Part shown: positions 25,386 through 35,285 of the stretch, piece after piece
How the letters are laid out: the number at the start of each line of letters is the position of its first letter
Position numbering within the stretch: position 1 is the stretch's first letter
DNA from: Sphingobacteriales bacterium
GTDB lineage: Bacteria; Bacteroidota; Bacteroidia; Chitinophagales; UBA2359
Assembly (NCBI GenBank): GCA_016706405.1
Contig: JADJJT010000002.1
Location: forward strand, 1,302,001-1,366,000
Length of the DNA stretch: 64,000 nucleotides
Direction of reading: 5' to 3'
Notes under the pieces: generated by a model
Databases searched by the model: none
What the model was told of the DNA's origin: nothing
What the model saw: the letters and a program-made list of their open reading frames with translations, nothing else
Position numbers and translations under genes: made by a program

Positions 25386-26606
25386 TTAGCCAAATGCGTT
25401 CAATCCGGTTACATCTAATCCGGTAATTAATAAATGTATTTCGTGTGTACCTTCGTAAGTTATTACACTTTCGAGGTTCATCATGTGGCGCATCATGGGG
25501 TATTCACCGGTGATGCCCATACCGCCACAAATTTGGCGGGCGGTGCGTGCTATATTTAGTGCCATTTCTACATTATTGCGTTTGGCCATACTAATTTGGG
25601 CAGGTGTGGCGCGGTCGTCGTTTTTTAGGGTGCCCAAGCGCCAGGCCAATAATTGGGCTTTGGTTATTTCGGTGAGCATTTCGGCCAATTTTTTTTGTGT
25701 TAGCTGAAAGCCTCCAATGGGTCGGCCAAATTGTTCGCGCTCTATCGAGTAGCGAAGGGCAGCATCGTAGCAATCTAAGGCTGCGCCAATAGCCCCCCAG
25801 GCAATGCCGTACCTTGCCGACGACAAGCAACCCAAAGGTCCTTTTAATCCTTTTACGTTGGGCAATAAGTTTTCTTTGGGAACTTTAACGTTGTCGAATA
25901 CCAACTCGCCGGTTGCCGATGCCCGCAAACTCCATTTGCCGTGTGTTTCGGGGGTTGTAAAGCCCTCCATACCGCGTTCAACAACTAATCCTCTTATTTC
26001 GCCATTTTCGTCTTTTGCCCATACAACGGCTATTTGCGCAAATGGGGCATTGCTTATCCACATTTTAGCGCCATTAAGCAGGTAATGGTCGCCTTTGTCT
26101 TCAAAGCGGGTAGTCATGCCGGCTGGATTACTGCCGTGGTTAGGCTCGGTTAAACCAAAGCAGCCCATCCATTCGCCGCTTGCCAATTTAGGTAAATATT
26201 TATGGCGTTGGGCTTCGTTGCCGTATTTATAAATCGGATACATTACCAACGAGCCTTGCACCGAAGCCGTTGACCGGATGCCCGAATCGCAGCGCTCTAA
26301 TTCTTGCATAATGATGCCGTAAGCAATTTGGTCTAAGCCCATGCCGCCATATTGTGTTGGTATATTTGGGCCAAATGCGCCAATTTCACCTAATCCGGAT
26401 ATTATATGGTGCGGAAAGGCAGCGCGTTGGGCGTAATCTTCAATAATTGGCGATACTTCTTTTTTTATCCATGCCCGTACCGACTCGCGAATGAGTTTAT
26501 GTTCGTCTGTCAGCAACTCATCAACTAAATAATAGTCGTGAAACTGGTATTTGTCTTGTCCGGCAATTTTTGTGTGGGTGGTTTGGTTGTTATCGGATGG
26601 GGTCAT
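25386..26606 (-). CDS. Glutaryl-CoA dehydrogenase-like acyl-CoA dehydrogenase
   Basis: 406 residues, full length for the family. FAD-dependent oxidation and decarboxylation of glutaryl-CoA to crotonyl-CoA in lysine and tryptophan breakdown. Marks: GCFGLTEPNHGSNPAGMTTR (FAD region), WISNAPFAQIAVVWAK, and the end block MMRHMMNLESVITYEGTHEI, in which Glu385 is the likely catalytic base. That end block is closer to glutaryl-CoA dehydrogenases than to other acyl-CoA dehydrogenases. No other gene of the pathway is adjacent. Confidence 0.9.
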   Translation of the reverse strand: MTPSDNNQTTHTKIAGQDKYQFHDYYLVDELLTDEHKLIRESVRAWIKKEVSPIIEDYAQRAAFPHHIISGLGEIGAFGPNIPTQYGGMGLDQIAYGIIMQELERCDSGIRSTASVQGSLVMYPIYKYGNEAQRHKYLPKLASGEWMGCFGLTEPNHGSNPAGMTTRFEDKGDHYLLNGAKMWISNAPFAQIAVVWAKDENGEIRGLVVERGMEGFTTPETHGKWSLRASATGELVFDNVKVPKENLLPNVKGLKGPLGCLSSARYGIAWGAIGAALDCYDAALRYSIEREQFGRPIGGFQLTQKKLAEMLTEITKAQLLAWRLGTLKNDDRATPAQISMAKRNNVEMALNIARTARQICGGMGITGEYPMMRHMMNLESVITYEGTHEIHLLITGLDVTGLNAFG

Positions 26607-26725
26607 AAAATTATATTGTTATGTGTTTAATTAATATTATTTTAAATAGGCGTTGGCATTTAAAAAAACGGTCAAAATTTGCTCCGGAATTGTGTTTTGT
26701 AGGTCTTATTTAATAATCTAAAGCC

Positions 26726-26733
26726 TACCTTTG
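26726..26733 (+). promoter_or_regulatory. -7 promoter element for folB
   Basis: TACCTTTG matches TAnnTTTG, about 37 bases before the ATG at 26771. A TTTG at 26696-26699 is a possible -33 but the gap of 26 bases is longer than usual. Confidence 0.5.
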
Positions 26734-26770
26734 TGGGGTGCAAAACTAAACCGAAGCACAAAGTTACAAA

Positions 26771-27130
26771 ATGCCTACCATTGCGCTCGAAAAAATGCAA
26801 TTTTTTGCCCATCATGGCGTAACTCAAGCCGAGCAAGACCGCGGCAACTGGTATTGGGTTGATGTTTATTTGCAAGTAGCAGATATTAGTATAGCTGCCC
26901 AAACCGATAATTTACAAGATACAATTAATTACGCAGAGGTATATGATTTGTGCAAAGACCTCATTCAAATACCTTCTAAATTGTTAGAGCCAATTGTGCA
27001 GCGTATTTTATCCGGATTAGGCACTTTAAGTCCTCAACCTACACATGCCCGCGTAAGGGTAAGCAAACTAAACCCGCCCGTTGGTGGCAAAGCTTTAAGG
27101 TCGTTTGTTGAAGACGAACGAATTTATTAA
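26771..27130 (+). CDS. folB: Dihydroneopterin aldolase
   Basis: 119 residues, the standard length. It converts dihydroneopterin to 6-hydroxymethyl-dihydropterin and glycolaldehyde in folate synthesis. Marks: LEKMQFFAHHGVTQAEQDRG near the start (active-site Glu after HHGV), TINYAEVYDL, and RVRVSKLNPPVGG, which holds the catalytic lysine. The folC gene of the same pathway is at 32602-33894 but not linked. A GNAT-type gene starts 13 bases later. Confidence 0.92.
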   Translation: MPTIALEKMQFFAHHGVTQAEQDRGNWYWVDVYLQVADISIAAQTDNLQDTINYAEVYDLCKDLIQIPSKLLEPIVQRILSGLGTLSPQPTHARVRVSKLNPPVGGKALRSFVEDERIY

Positions 27131-27143
27131 TATTATGTAAAAT

Positions 27144-27731
27144 ATGCTGCAAAAAATACTTTTATTTGACGATTACAATATTCAACCCGCACAAAATATT
27201 ACCGAATTTTGGGATTATTTTGAACGACATCGTTTAACTGTGTTTGGTGAAAGCACGCGCCTAAACGAAGACTTATTATTAAGCCCAAACGAAATTGCCG
27301 CAATTAAAAAACTAGCACAAAACTTAGGGCAGCCCTTTCAGCTAAATTGGTATATTTGTAAAAAAGATGAAATTATTGGTTGGACGTGCGGAATTCAAAC
27401 CAACGATGAAACATTTTATATGCGCAATACCGGAATTTTTGAGCCTCACCGCAACAAGGGTATTTATAGCGCAATGTTGCCCGTTTTGTTACAATTTTTA
27501 AAAGATGAAGGGTTTCAGTGTGTTCAAAGTAAGCACGTTATAAGCAATAACGCCATTTTAATACCTAAGCTTAAGTCCGGATTTTTAATTACCGCCGTAG
27601 AGGTTTCGGCAATGTTTGGCTTGATGGTTTATTTGACTTACTATTTTAACCAACACCGGAAAAATTTATTTGAATATCGAACCGGATTTAAACAGCCCAC
27701 ACCAATAATTAAACACACCTTTGGCCTCTAA
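27144..27731 (+). CDS. GNAT-like N-acetyltransferase
   Basis: 195 residues. The central part has the acetyl-CoA loop in the form EPHRNKGIYSAMLPVLLQFL (R-x-x-G-x-x), preceded by strands with GWTCGIQTNDETFYMRNTGI. The N- and C-terminal parts are unlike well-known subfamilies, so the substrate is unknown. It starts 13 bases after folB and ends 17 bases before the 2OG oxygenase start, so the three are probably one transcript. Confidence 0.65.
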   Translation: MLQKILLFDDYNIQPAQNITEFWDYFERHRLTVFGESTRLNEDLLLSPNEIAAIKKLAQNLGQPFQLNWYICKKDEIIGWTCGIQTNDETFYMRNTGIFEPHRNKGIYSAMLPVLLQFLKDEGFQCVQSKHVISNNAILIPKLKSGFLITAVEVSAMFGLMVYLTYYFNQHRKNLFEYRTGFKQPTPIIKHTFGL

Positions 27732-27747
27732 CCATATAAATAGAACC

Positions 27748-28365
27748 ATGAACAACCCGAACTCAATTTACGAAACAATAATTGACCAATTAATTGCCAA
27801 CCAATATGCCGAAACCGATTTTCTGCTGCCTTCAAATTTGCTGACCCAGCTTCGCGACATATTGTTGCTAAACCTAGCAAACGGCAATTTTAAAACGGCT
27901 GGTACAGGCAATAAAACCAATTTGAATATTAACGAGGCTGTACGAAATGATAAAATTTTATGGATTGACAATAATAATGATGCTTTTGATCATATAGCAA
28001 GTCCGGAAAAAGACTATTTCTTGGCCGTACAAGCATTTTACAACTATTTAAACGAAACTTGTTATACCGGTATTCAATCGGGCGAGTTTCATTATGCCGT
28101 TTACGAGCCGGGTAGTTTTTACAAAAAACATATCGACCGGTTTAAAAACGACGATTCACGCAAGTTCACTTTTATTACCTATCTAAACCCCGATTGGTTG
28201 CCTTCCTATGGAGGCCAATTGGCCATTTATTTGCCCAACCAAACCACCCCAGTTTATATGAACCCAAACTTTGGGAAAACCGTTATTTTTAAAAGTCATA
28301 TTTTGGCTCATGAAGTTTTACCAGCCACCCGGCAGCGGTTAAGTATTACCGGATGGTTAAAATAA
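27748..28365 (+). CDS. 2OG-Fe(II) oxygenase, prolyl 4-hydroxylase-like
   Basis: 205 residues. The double-stranded beta-helix core has the iron triad pattern HID (in YKKHIDRF) and a distal His in FKSHILAHEVLPAT, with the 2-oxoglutarate-binding Arg likely in RQRLSITGW. These fit the P4Hc-type oxygenase group, which hydroxylates protein side chains or small molecules. The ATG at 27748 is preferred over a TTG at 27721, which overlaps the end of the previous gene. Substrate unknown; possible partners are the folB and GNAT genes in front. Confidence 0.85.
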   Translation: MNNPNSIYETIIDQLIANQYAETDFLLPSNLLTQLRDILLLNLANGNFKTAGTGNKTNLNINEAVRNDKILWIDNNNDAFDHIASPEKDYFLAVQAFYNYLNETCYTGIQSGEFHYAVYEPGSFYKKHIDRFKNDDSRKFTFITYLNPDWLPSYGGQLAIYLPNQTTPVYMNPNFGKTVIFKSHILAHEVLPATRQRLSITGWLK

Positions 28366-28449
28366 ACCCAAATTTAACAAGCCGTCAATACATTTTGAAA
28401 CTTGTATCTTGTCTGTTTCCAGAAGTAGATAAGAACAAATTTAAGGCCG

Positions 28450-31400
28450 TTATTTTTTATCCGAAAGCCTTATCGCATCAATGCGCATTTCATCAATACG
28501 TTGATTTAGTGCTTTTAGACGCTTCGTCTTTATAGTTTCAAAAATACTTAATTGTTCATCAATTTTGGCAGCAAGGTCGGCATAAACCGCATACGATTGG
28601 GCGGTAGGGGCAGCATCAGCCGATAAAACAGTTGATTTTACGCCAGCCAATTTATCGTTTAGCTTTACCGGATGTGCCAGCAAATCTTGTGTGGCTTTTG
28701 CGCGGTGCTGTACCAAGGCATCTTCAATTTGCTGCAAAGTATCTAAAATGCCTTTGGTATGTGGGTTTAGTACTTTTATCATTGTCGAATCTTTGCCTAA
28801 CGAGTTGCTAAAATCGTTGACTTGTTTGCGCAATTTGCGAACTTGGTTTATACATTCATGGGTGGCCGACAGTTTGTCGCGTATTTTTAAGGCAAATTCT
28901 AACTGCTCGGCATATTCTGTATTGGTGGTGGTAATGCGGGGGTCTTTTGTAATTTCAAATGGTTGTTGGGCAACTAAGGTGTCGTTTAACAGCAATTCAA
29001 CGCGGTATTTTCCGGGTATTGCCTGTGGCCCACCTACACCGCCATGCCACATTGGGGTAGCTTCTTCTAATCGGGTAGCGTCATCATAATACATATTCCA
29101 GTTAAACAAGTTCAACCCTTTTTTAAGAGGCAATACATCGCCTGGTTTGTTCTCCGGATTTTCGTAAAATTTGTTATCTTGTTTCATGGCTTCGCTGCTA
29201 CGTTTTTTATTGCTGTAAAACGTGGCAACGGTGTCGTTCTTTTCGGTTAAAAATCGCATTTTTAGCGATTTTTTTGGTTCGGTTTTTAAGTAGTAATATA
29301 CTTGTAAATTGTTGGGCGCATTTTGCCCGGTTTGCATGGTGGGCGAGTAATAGCTGCCGCCCTCCATCCGGTAAGCAAATTTAGGTTTAAACAGATGCAG
29401 CGCATTCTTAGTTATTTGTTGGTTTTGCGTGCATAGTTCGTGTAATGGCGTTAAGTTGTCTAATACCCAAAACGAGCGGCCATGGGTAGCTACTACCAAG
29501 TCGCGCTCGCGCGGGTGGATGCGCAGGTCGTGTATTGGGGTGAGCGGTAAATTTAATTGTAAACTTTGCCATTTGTCTCCATTGTTAAACGATACAAAGA
29601 TACCGCGCTCTGTGCCTGCATACAATAAATTTTGCTGGTTTGGGTCGTGGCGAATGGCGCGTGTATAGGCATTCGCAGGCAATCCGGCGACAATTAAATG
29701 CCAGGTTTTGCCAAAATCGGTGGTTTTTAGCAAGTAGGGTTTTTGGTCGCCCAATTTATAACGTGTTGCAGCTACATAACAAGTTCCGGCATCAAAACTT
29801 GACGGGTCAATAATGGAAATTAGTGCCCACTCGGGGAGTATATTTTTAGAAGGTGTTACGTTGCGCCAATTTTTGCCTCCATCGGTGGTAAGGTGTATCA
29901 AGCCATCATCCGAGCCTGCCCAAATTAAGTCGGGCTGTATAGGCGATTCGGCAATAGCAAATACCGTGCAATAGACTTCGGCGCCGGTATTGTCTTTGGT
30001 AATGGGGCCGCCGCTCGACATTTGTTTAGTAGAGTCGTTGCGGGTAAGGTCGGGACTTATGGCTTGCCAGCTTGCGCCCTGATTAGTGGATTTATGAACA
30101 TGTTGAGAACCAACATATAACACGTTTGGGTTATGGGGCGAGCCCGCAATGGGAAACGTCCATGCGAAGCGCTCTTTTTTACTTTTTGCCGGATTACCGA
30201 TACCACCTTCCGGATAAACCGATATGGTTTGGTTTTGTCCGGTAGTTTTGTTGTACTTTGTCATTTGACCATCGTATTCTCCGCCAAACGTTATTAAACT
30301 GTTTTCGGGGTGCGGTAAGATATAACCAGCTTCACCGCCTGCCACCGGATACCAGTCGCGTTCATCTATGCTCCAGCCATTGGTGCGCGAGGCAATCCGG
30401 ATGGAGCTGTTATCTTGTTGTGCGCCATATATATTGTAAGGAAAATCATTATCTAAAACAACATGGTAAAACTGTGCCGTAGGAATATCTTGTTGAGTCC
30501 ATGTTTGGCAGCCGTTAGTAGTTATTTCTGCACCGCCGTCATCGCCCAGAATCATTCTTTCCGGATTGTTGGGGTCAATCCATAAATCGTGGCAATCGCC
30601 GTGTTGCACATTTATGCTGTTAAACTTACCGCCGCCATCTATTGAGCGCCAAAATCCTACGTTTAGCACATATAATATGTCTTCGTCTTTTGGGTCGGGG
30701 TAAATTTGCGAAAAATACCAAGGCCGTTGCCGCAGGTTTTTATCTTCGTTAATGCGTTGCCAAGTAGCGCCGGCATCGTTACTGCGGTATAAGCCACCGT
30801 TTTCGTTTTCTATCATGGCCCAAATGCGGTTGGTATTGGCTGGCGATATGGCAATACAAATTTTACCCAAAACTCCCTTAGGTAAACCCGGCCGAGTTGA
30901 AATATTTTTCCATGTTTCGCCGCCGTCCGTACTTTTGTACAGGCCACTGCCCTGGCCGCCGCTGCTCATACTGTAAGCATTGCGGTAAGCCTGCCATAAA
31001 CAAGCATACATTATATTGGGGTTGCCGGGGTCAAAAATTACGTTTACTGCGCCCGTCGAGTCGTTTTTAGCTAATACCAATTCCCATGTTTTGCCCCCGT
31101 CTTTGGTTTTGTACAAACCCCTTTCAGGATTTGGACTAAACACATTGCCCAAGGCGCAGGCAAAGACGGTGTTTTCGTCGTTTGGGTGCACTGCCAAAGT
31201 GCTGATTGCATACGATTTTGGCAAGCCAATTTTTTGCCAAGTTTTGCCTGCATCGTTTGATTTATACATGCCGTCGCCATAGCTAATATTGCCTCTTATT
31301 TCGGCTTCGCCGGTGCCAACATAAATGGTGTTGGGGTTGGTGGGTGCTACGGCAATAGCGCCAATACTCGATGCGGTAAACACGGTGTCTGATATACAAT

Positions 31401-31716
31401 TCCATGTTTCGCCACCATCGGTAGTTTTCCAAACACCACCGCCGGTGGCACCAAAATAGTAGGTGTTTGCCTGGTTGGTATGCCCCGCAACGGCTAAACT
31501 TCGGCCACCCCGCCAGGGGCCAACGCAGCGCCAGCGCATAACGTTATAATACGAAGTATCGAAATTTGTTAGTGAAGTATTTGATTTTGAGGAGGATTGT
31601 TTATTTGTCGTTTGGGCATGAAGAAAAATGCCAAATCCGGAAAAACTCGAATATCCGGATAAAAAAAAGATAACAAGCCCTATCTGCAAAATAAAACGAA
31701 ACATTATGGACATCAA
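28450..31716 (-). CDS. Large Asp-box (BNR/sortilin-like) propeller protein
   Basis: 1088 residues. A hydrophobic N-terminus (to about residue 35, ending LHAQ) is a signal peptide. Residues about 50-760 hold at least ten Asp-box repeats, for example KTTDGGETW, KSNDAGKTW, RSNDAGATW, KSTNQGASW, LTTDGGKNW and KTTDFGKTW, which build large beta-propellers of the sortilin/VPS10 and sialidase type. The remainder (about 800-1088) has a beta-rich part (MYYDDATRLEEATPMWHGGV) and a helical tail. Such proteins in Bacteroidota are often labelled glycosyl hydrolase without proof. No T9SS C-terminal domain is visible, so it is probably periplasmic or surface-bound by another route. Confidence 0.85.
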   Translation of the reverse strand: MMSIMFRFILQIGLVIFFLSGYSSFSGFGIFLHAQTTNKQSSSKSNTSLTNFDTSYYNVMRWRCVGPWRGGRSLAVAGHTNQANTYYFGATGGGVWKTTDGGETWNCISDTVFTASSIGAIAVAPTNPNTIYVGTGEAEIRGNISYGDGMYKSNDAGKTWQKIGLPKSYAISTLAVHPNDENTVFACALGNVFSPNPERGLYKTKDGGKTWELVLAKNDSTGAVNVIFDPGNPNIMYACLWQAYRNAYSMSSGGQGSGLYKSTDGGETWKNISTRPGLPKGVLGKICIAISPANTNRIWAMIENENGGLYRSNDAGATWQRINEDKNLRQRPWYFSQIYPDPKDEDILYVLNVGFWRSIDGGGKFNSINVQHGDCHDLWIDPNNPERMILGDDGGAEITTNGCQTWTQQDIPTAQFYHVVLDNDFPYNIYGAQQDNSSIRIASRTNGWSIDERDWYPVAGGEAGYILPHPENSLITFGGEYDGQMTKYNKTTGQNQTISVYPEGGIGNPAKSKKERFAWTFPIAGSPHNPNVLYVGSQHVHKSTNQGASWQAISPDLTRNDSTKQMSSGGPITKDNTGAEVYCTVFAIAESPIQPDLIWAGSDDGLIHLTTDGGKNWRNVTPSKNILPEWALISIIDPSSFDAGTCYVAATRYKLGDQKPYLLKTTDFGKTWHLIVAGLPANAYTRAIRHDPNQQNLLYAGTERGIFVSFNNGDKWQSLQLNLPLTPIHDLRIHPRERDLVVATHGRSFWVLDNLTPLHELCTQNQQITKNALHLFKPKFAYRMEGGSYYSPTMQTGQNAPNNLQVYYYLKTEPKKSLKMRFLTEKNDTVATFYSNKKRSSEAMKQDNKFYENPENKPGDVLPLKKGLNLFNWNMYYDDATRLEEATPMWHGGVGGPQAIPGKYRVELLLNDTLVAQQPFEITKDPRITTTNTEYAEQLEFALKIRDKLSATHECINQVRKLRKQVNDFSNSLGKDSTMIKVLNPHTKGILDTLQQIEDALVQHRAKATQDLLAHPVKLNDKLAGVKSTVLSADAAPTAQSYAVYADLAAKIDEQLSIFETIKTKRLKALNQRIDEMRIDAIRLSDKK

Positions 31717-32056
31717 ATTAATAGATTGTGAATAGGAAAAAATAAACCAACAAAATACTATGTTTACTGAAGGCTCAAAATTAGTATTTTTTGTTTAAAT
31801 AAAACTTGGATATCTAATTTGCTTGCTCAAGTGGGAAACAAATAAGAAGCTGGCTTGTTAAAACAGCTTTATATTGCCAAAATGTCATTAAATTTAACAA
31901 AACAATGCCATTTTAGCGTTTACTTTTGACATTAAGGCATTAAAAATATAAAACTAACCTGTTGGCATCTCGTTTGCAATACAGAGGGCGTACTTGCTTA
32001 TTTGCAAAAACAAATTTTTAATCATTTAACTAACCATAAACCATTATTTAATTATT
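31717..32056. other. Divergent intergenic region with candidate promoters
   Basis: AT-rich spacer between the propeller gene and hsp20. Possible -7 elements are TAATTTTG on the reverse strand (31776-31783) and TACTTTTG on the forward strand (31921-31928); neither has a clear -33 partner. No other structure was seen. Confidence 0.35.
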
Positions 32057-32518
32057 ATGATGCACTCTTATTGCCAACCAAAAATGCGCTATCATGCCAT
32101 TAATTTGCCTACCGTTTTTGACCGTTTAGCCAGCGAATTTTTTAATCTCGACCAATCTTTTAATTGGGGGGGTAAAAATGCAAATTTGGCAGGTCGTGTA
32201 AACCTTACCGAAAACGAAAATGCTTTTGCAATGGATATTTTGGTGCCAGGTTTCGATAAAAATGAGGTAGTTGTTAGCATTAGTAACGGCCAACTAACTA
32301 TTAGTGCCGAACACAAAACGGAGCAAACCAACGAGAAAGCCGATTATATTCGCCGCGAGTACAAACATGCTTCGTTTAAACGCAGTTTTAACTTGTCTGA
32401 AAATATTGATGCCAACGCCATTACCGCTACCCACAATAATGGAGTTTTAACCCTTAATTTACCGAAGGTAAAACCCGTTGTTGCCGAACCTACAGTTAAA
32501 AACATCGAAATTAACTAA
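32057..32518 (+). CDS. Hsp20/alpha-crystallin family chaperone
   Basis: 153 residues. An alpha-crystallin domain (about 45-140) shows NLTENENAFAMDILVPGFDK, NGQLTISAEHK, YIRREYKHASFKRSFNLSEN and the closing NNGVLTLNLPK, the A-x-x-x-n-G-v-L signature. The C-terminus ends with KNIEIN, an I-x-I-type anchoring motif. These ATP-independent chaperones bind unfolding proteins under stress. It is followed by a strong terminator and faces a divergent large secreted protein gene; it is monocistronic. Confidence 0.93.
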   Translation: MMHSYCQPKMRYHAINLPTVFDRLASEFFNLDQSFNWGGKNANLAGRVNLTENENAFAMDILVPGFDKNEVVVSISNGQLTISAEHKTEQTNEKADYIRREYKHASFKRSFNLSENIDANAITATHNNGVLTLNLPKVKPVVAEPTVKNIEIN

Positions 32519-32548
32519 TTTTTTCGTGAATTTTTATAACTAACCGCT

Positions 32549-32580
32549 CCCCCAAACTTGGCCTTAAGTTTGGGGGTTTT
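32549..32580 (+). terminator. Rho-independent terminator after hsp20
   Basis: Perfect 11-base arms (CCCCCAAACTT at 32549-32559 and AAGTTTGGGGG at 32566-32576) with a six-base loop, followed by T residues. There is no T-tract on the other strand, so it serves hsp20 only. Confidence 0.9.
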
Positions 32581-32601
32581 TGTTTGCTGTAAATAACCAG
32601 T

Positions 32602-33894
32602 TTATATTACCTCGCCAACTACAAAAATACTACCTCCTACAAACACAGCATCATGAAGAGGATTGGCAGCTTTTAAAGCGGCTTTGTAGGCTGCCTTTAC
32701 GCTTGGATATGTTTGGCCATGTAAACCAAAACGGGCGGCAGTTGCTTGTAACTCGTCTTGCGACAGCCCTTTTGGAATATTGGCTTTACAAAAATAATAA
32801 ACGGTATTTTTTGTTGGCAATAGTTGCAAAATGGCGTCAATAGATTTGTCTTTACTAAACCCAATAACCAAATGAAGTTTTTGTGCATTTAAAGCTTGTA
32901 ACTGGGTGGCGACAAATTTTATACCGGCTTCGTTATGGCCGCTGTCGGCAATAGCCAAAGGGTGCTGCTGTAAAACATGCCAGCGACCAATGAAATTGGT
33001 AAGCGGTTTAACTTGGTTCAGTCCGGCATAAATCGCTTCTTTAGGTATAATAAATCCTTGTTGCTTCAGTGTTTCAACGGATTGTAAAATAGAGAGCAAA
33101 TTGTGGCGTTGAAAATCGCCGGTTAGGTCGGTGCTTAAATCCGGATAAATTAATTGGCCACTGTTTTCAATATTTGCTTTGCAGCCCAACAAGTTTTGCT
33201 CAAAGTTCTTGATTTCTAAAATTTGGTCGGCAAAAAATATCGGTGCAGCCATGTTTGCCGCTTTTTGAATAAAAACAGGTGCCGTTTGCGGGTTGGTTTC
33301 GCCAATTACAACCGGAGTTTGGGCTTTAATGATGCCGGCCTTTTCGGCGGCAATTAAAGGCAAGGTATCGCCAAGCATGTCGGTATGGTCGAGGCTAATA
33401 TTGGTAATAACTGCCAATTCCGGATGTATAATATTTGTCGAGTCTAAACGGCCACCTAAGCCAACTTCTACAACGGCAACATCAATGGCCATTCTTGCAA
33501 AATAGTCGAAAGCCATACAAACCGTAGCTTCAAAAAAGGAGGGGTTTATATCTTCGAGTACCGGCTGGCATTTTTTGACAAAATTAATAACTGCTTTTTT
33601 GGGTATGTATTGACCGTTTATTTTTATCCGCTCCCTAAAATCGCGGTAATGTGGCGACACGTACACGCCTGTTTTATAGCCTGCTGCCTGTAAAATTGCG
33701 GCAATTCCATGGGTAACCGAGCCTTTTCCGTTGGTTCCGGCAACGTGAACACTTTTAAATTTAGTATGTGGGTTGTTTAAAAATGCACTTAGCGCAAGGG
33801 TATTGTCTAAATCTTTTTTATAGGCTGCCGCACCTATGCGCTGGTACATGGGCAGTTTTTGATATAAATATTCTAAGGTTTGGTTGTAATTCAA
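32602..33894 (-). CDS. folC: Folylpolyglutamate synthase / dihydrofolate synthase
   Basis: 430 residues, normal length. Adds glutamate to dihydropteroate and to folates in the cytoplasm. The P-loop appears as VAGTNGKGSVTHG, with the Mur-ligase-like VGLGGRLDSTN and ITNISLDHTDMLGDTL blocks in the central domain, and IADSGHNEAGI in the C-terminal domain. It lies 36 bases downstream of the rlmI-like gene on the same strand, so cotranscription is possible. The folB gene is about 6 kb away. Confidence 0.94.
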   Translation of the reverse strand: MNYNQTLEYLYQKLPMYQRIGAAAYKKDLDNTLALSAFLNNPHTKFKSVHVAGTNGKGSVTHGIAAILQAAGYKTGVYVSPHYRDFRERIKINGQYIPKKAVINFVKKCQPVLEDINPSFFEATVCMAFDYFARMAIDVAVVEVGLGGRLDSTNIIHPELAVITNISLDHTDMLGDTLPLIAAEKAGIIKAQTPVVIGETNPQTAPVFIQKAANMAAPIFFADQILEIKNFEQNLLGCKANIENSGQLIYPDLSTDLTGDFQRHNLLSILQSVETLKQQGFIIPKEAIYAGLNQVKPLTNFIGRWHVLQQHPLAIADSGHNEAGIKFVATQLQALNAQKLHLVIGFSKDKSIDAILQLLPTKNTVYYFCKANIPKGLSQDELQATAARFGLHGQTYPSVKAAYKAALKAANPLHDAVFVGGSIFVVGEVI

Positions 33895-33929
33895 GGGAAT
33901 GACGCTGCTTTTAAAATGAGTAATTTAGT

Positions 33930-35213
33930 TTAAAAAACTTGTACTACCAAGCCTTTTAAATAAGCACCTTCGGGATGGAAAATATTTACCGGATGGTCGG
34001 TAGGGGCGGCCAAATGATGCAAAATGCGCACGCTTCTATTGGCTTCGATGGCTGCGGCGCATATAGTATCGTTAAACAACTCGCGGGTTACAACCCCCGA
34101 ACACGAGAAAGTAAACAAAATGCCCCCTGCCTCAATTTTGCGCATAGCCTGAGCATTTAGGCGTTTGTAGCCTTGAACGGCAGCATGACGAGCAGCTAAA
34201 TTTTTGGCAAATGCAGGTGGGTCGAGCACAATTAGGTTAAACTGGTTGGCTTCGGTTTGTTGTAAATAGGGCAAAACATCAGCGGTAACGGTTTGATGGC
34301 GGGGGTATGAAATTGGGCTATCGGGTACGGCAGTATCCGGAAAATTTTGTTGCACATTTTTGTTTGCCCAATCAATTGCCTTTTGTGAGCTATCAATACT
34401 TACTACTTTTGCCGCCCCATTTTGCAAGGCATACACCGAAAATCCGCCCGAATAACAAAAAGCGTTTAACACGTTCGCATTTTTTGCGTAGGTAGCCAAC
34501 AGTTTTCTATTGTCGCGCTGGTCTAAAAAAAAGCCTGTTTTTTGCCCTAATTCCCAGTCAATCCAAAAATTTAGTCCGTTTTCTGTAACCCAATCTCCTT
34601 TGGCGTTGCTAAATTTTGCGTTTGTTGATAGCTGCGCCTCTTCTTGCCACAGGTAACCGTTTGTAGGCAGTGGGTAAGGCGAGTTTTTAGGCAGTGTATC
34701 GGCGCTTTTATTGTATATAGCTATAATTGGTTGGTTGTAAGGCGGTAAAATTTGCAATAAGGCGGCAACAATTTCCGTTTTTTGTTTGTAAATACCCCAA
34801 TTATGAGCCTGAAAAACCGCTACCCTGTTGTAAATATCTATAATTAAGCCCGGAATTTCGTCTCCTTCGGCGTTTACTAACCTAAAACAGTTGGTTTGAG
34901 AGTTGTTTAATAATCCTAATTTTTGGCGGCTATTTAAACACATGCTTAGTTTTTTACCCCAAAATGTTTGGTCGGTGGTTGTTACTGCTTCAAAACTTAC
35001 TATGCGTGCCGAAATACTGCCTTGTTGCTGATAAAATGCTGAGGCTAAAAAAGTGCCGTCTGCAGTCTGGATGTGCACTAAATCGCCTTCGCTTGGGTTT
35101 CCGGATATATTTTTAATGGCTCCGGAAAAAACCCAAGGGTGCCGGCGCATTATTGAGGCTTCTTTTCCTTTTTTTAAGTGTAAAATTTTTGGCACTGAAA
35201 GTGTTTGGTTCAC
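33930..35213 (-). CDS. RlmI-like class I rRNA (cytosine) methyltransferase
   Basis: 427 residues. An N-terminal PUA domain (about 10-95, with GKEASIMRRHPWVFSGAIK and GDLVHIQ) precedes a central domain and a SAM-binding Rossmann domain, with motif I in NAFCYSGGFSVYALQNGA, VVSIDSSQKAIDWA, and the catalytic-loop motif VLDPPAF. This arrangement is that of RlmI/RlmK-type enzymes, which methylate C5 of a 23S rRNA cytosine. The exact target is inferred from the family. The folC gene follows. Confidence 0.88.
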   Translation of the reverse strand: MNQTLSVPKILHLKKGKEASIMRRHPWVFSGAIKNISGNPSEGDLVHIQTADGTFLASAFYQQQGSISARIVSFEAVTTTDQTFWGKKLSMCLNSRQKLGLLNNSQTNCFRLVNAEGDEIPGLIIDIYNRVAVFQAHNWGIYKQKTEIVAALLQILPPYNQPIIAIYNKSADTLPKNSPYPLPTNGYLWQEEAQLSTNAKFSNAKGDWVTENGLNFWIDWELGQKTGFFLDQRDNRKLLATYAKNANVLNAFCYSGGFSVYALQNGAAKVVSIDSSQKAIDWANKNVQQNFPDTAVPDSPISYPRHQTVTADVLPYLQQTEANQFNLIVLDPPAFAKNLAARHAAVQGYKRLNAQAMRKIEAGGILFTFSCSGVVTRELFNDTICAAAIEANRSVRILHHLAAPTDHPVNIFHPEGAYLKGLVVQVF

Positions 35214-35285
35214 GTAACTAATTAATTAAATAAACAAGTAAATAATCCGGATAATTGACATAATAAATGGATAAGAGATTGTCAT

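Noticed and set aside
28353..28535. Short forward reading frame overlapping the 3' end of the propeller gene
   Set aside because: It overlaps two better-supported genes, has no motif, and its composition does not look coding.
32549..32580. Terminator as bidirectional, serving folC as well
   Set aside because: There is no T-tract on the folC side of the hairpin.
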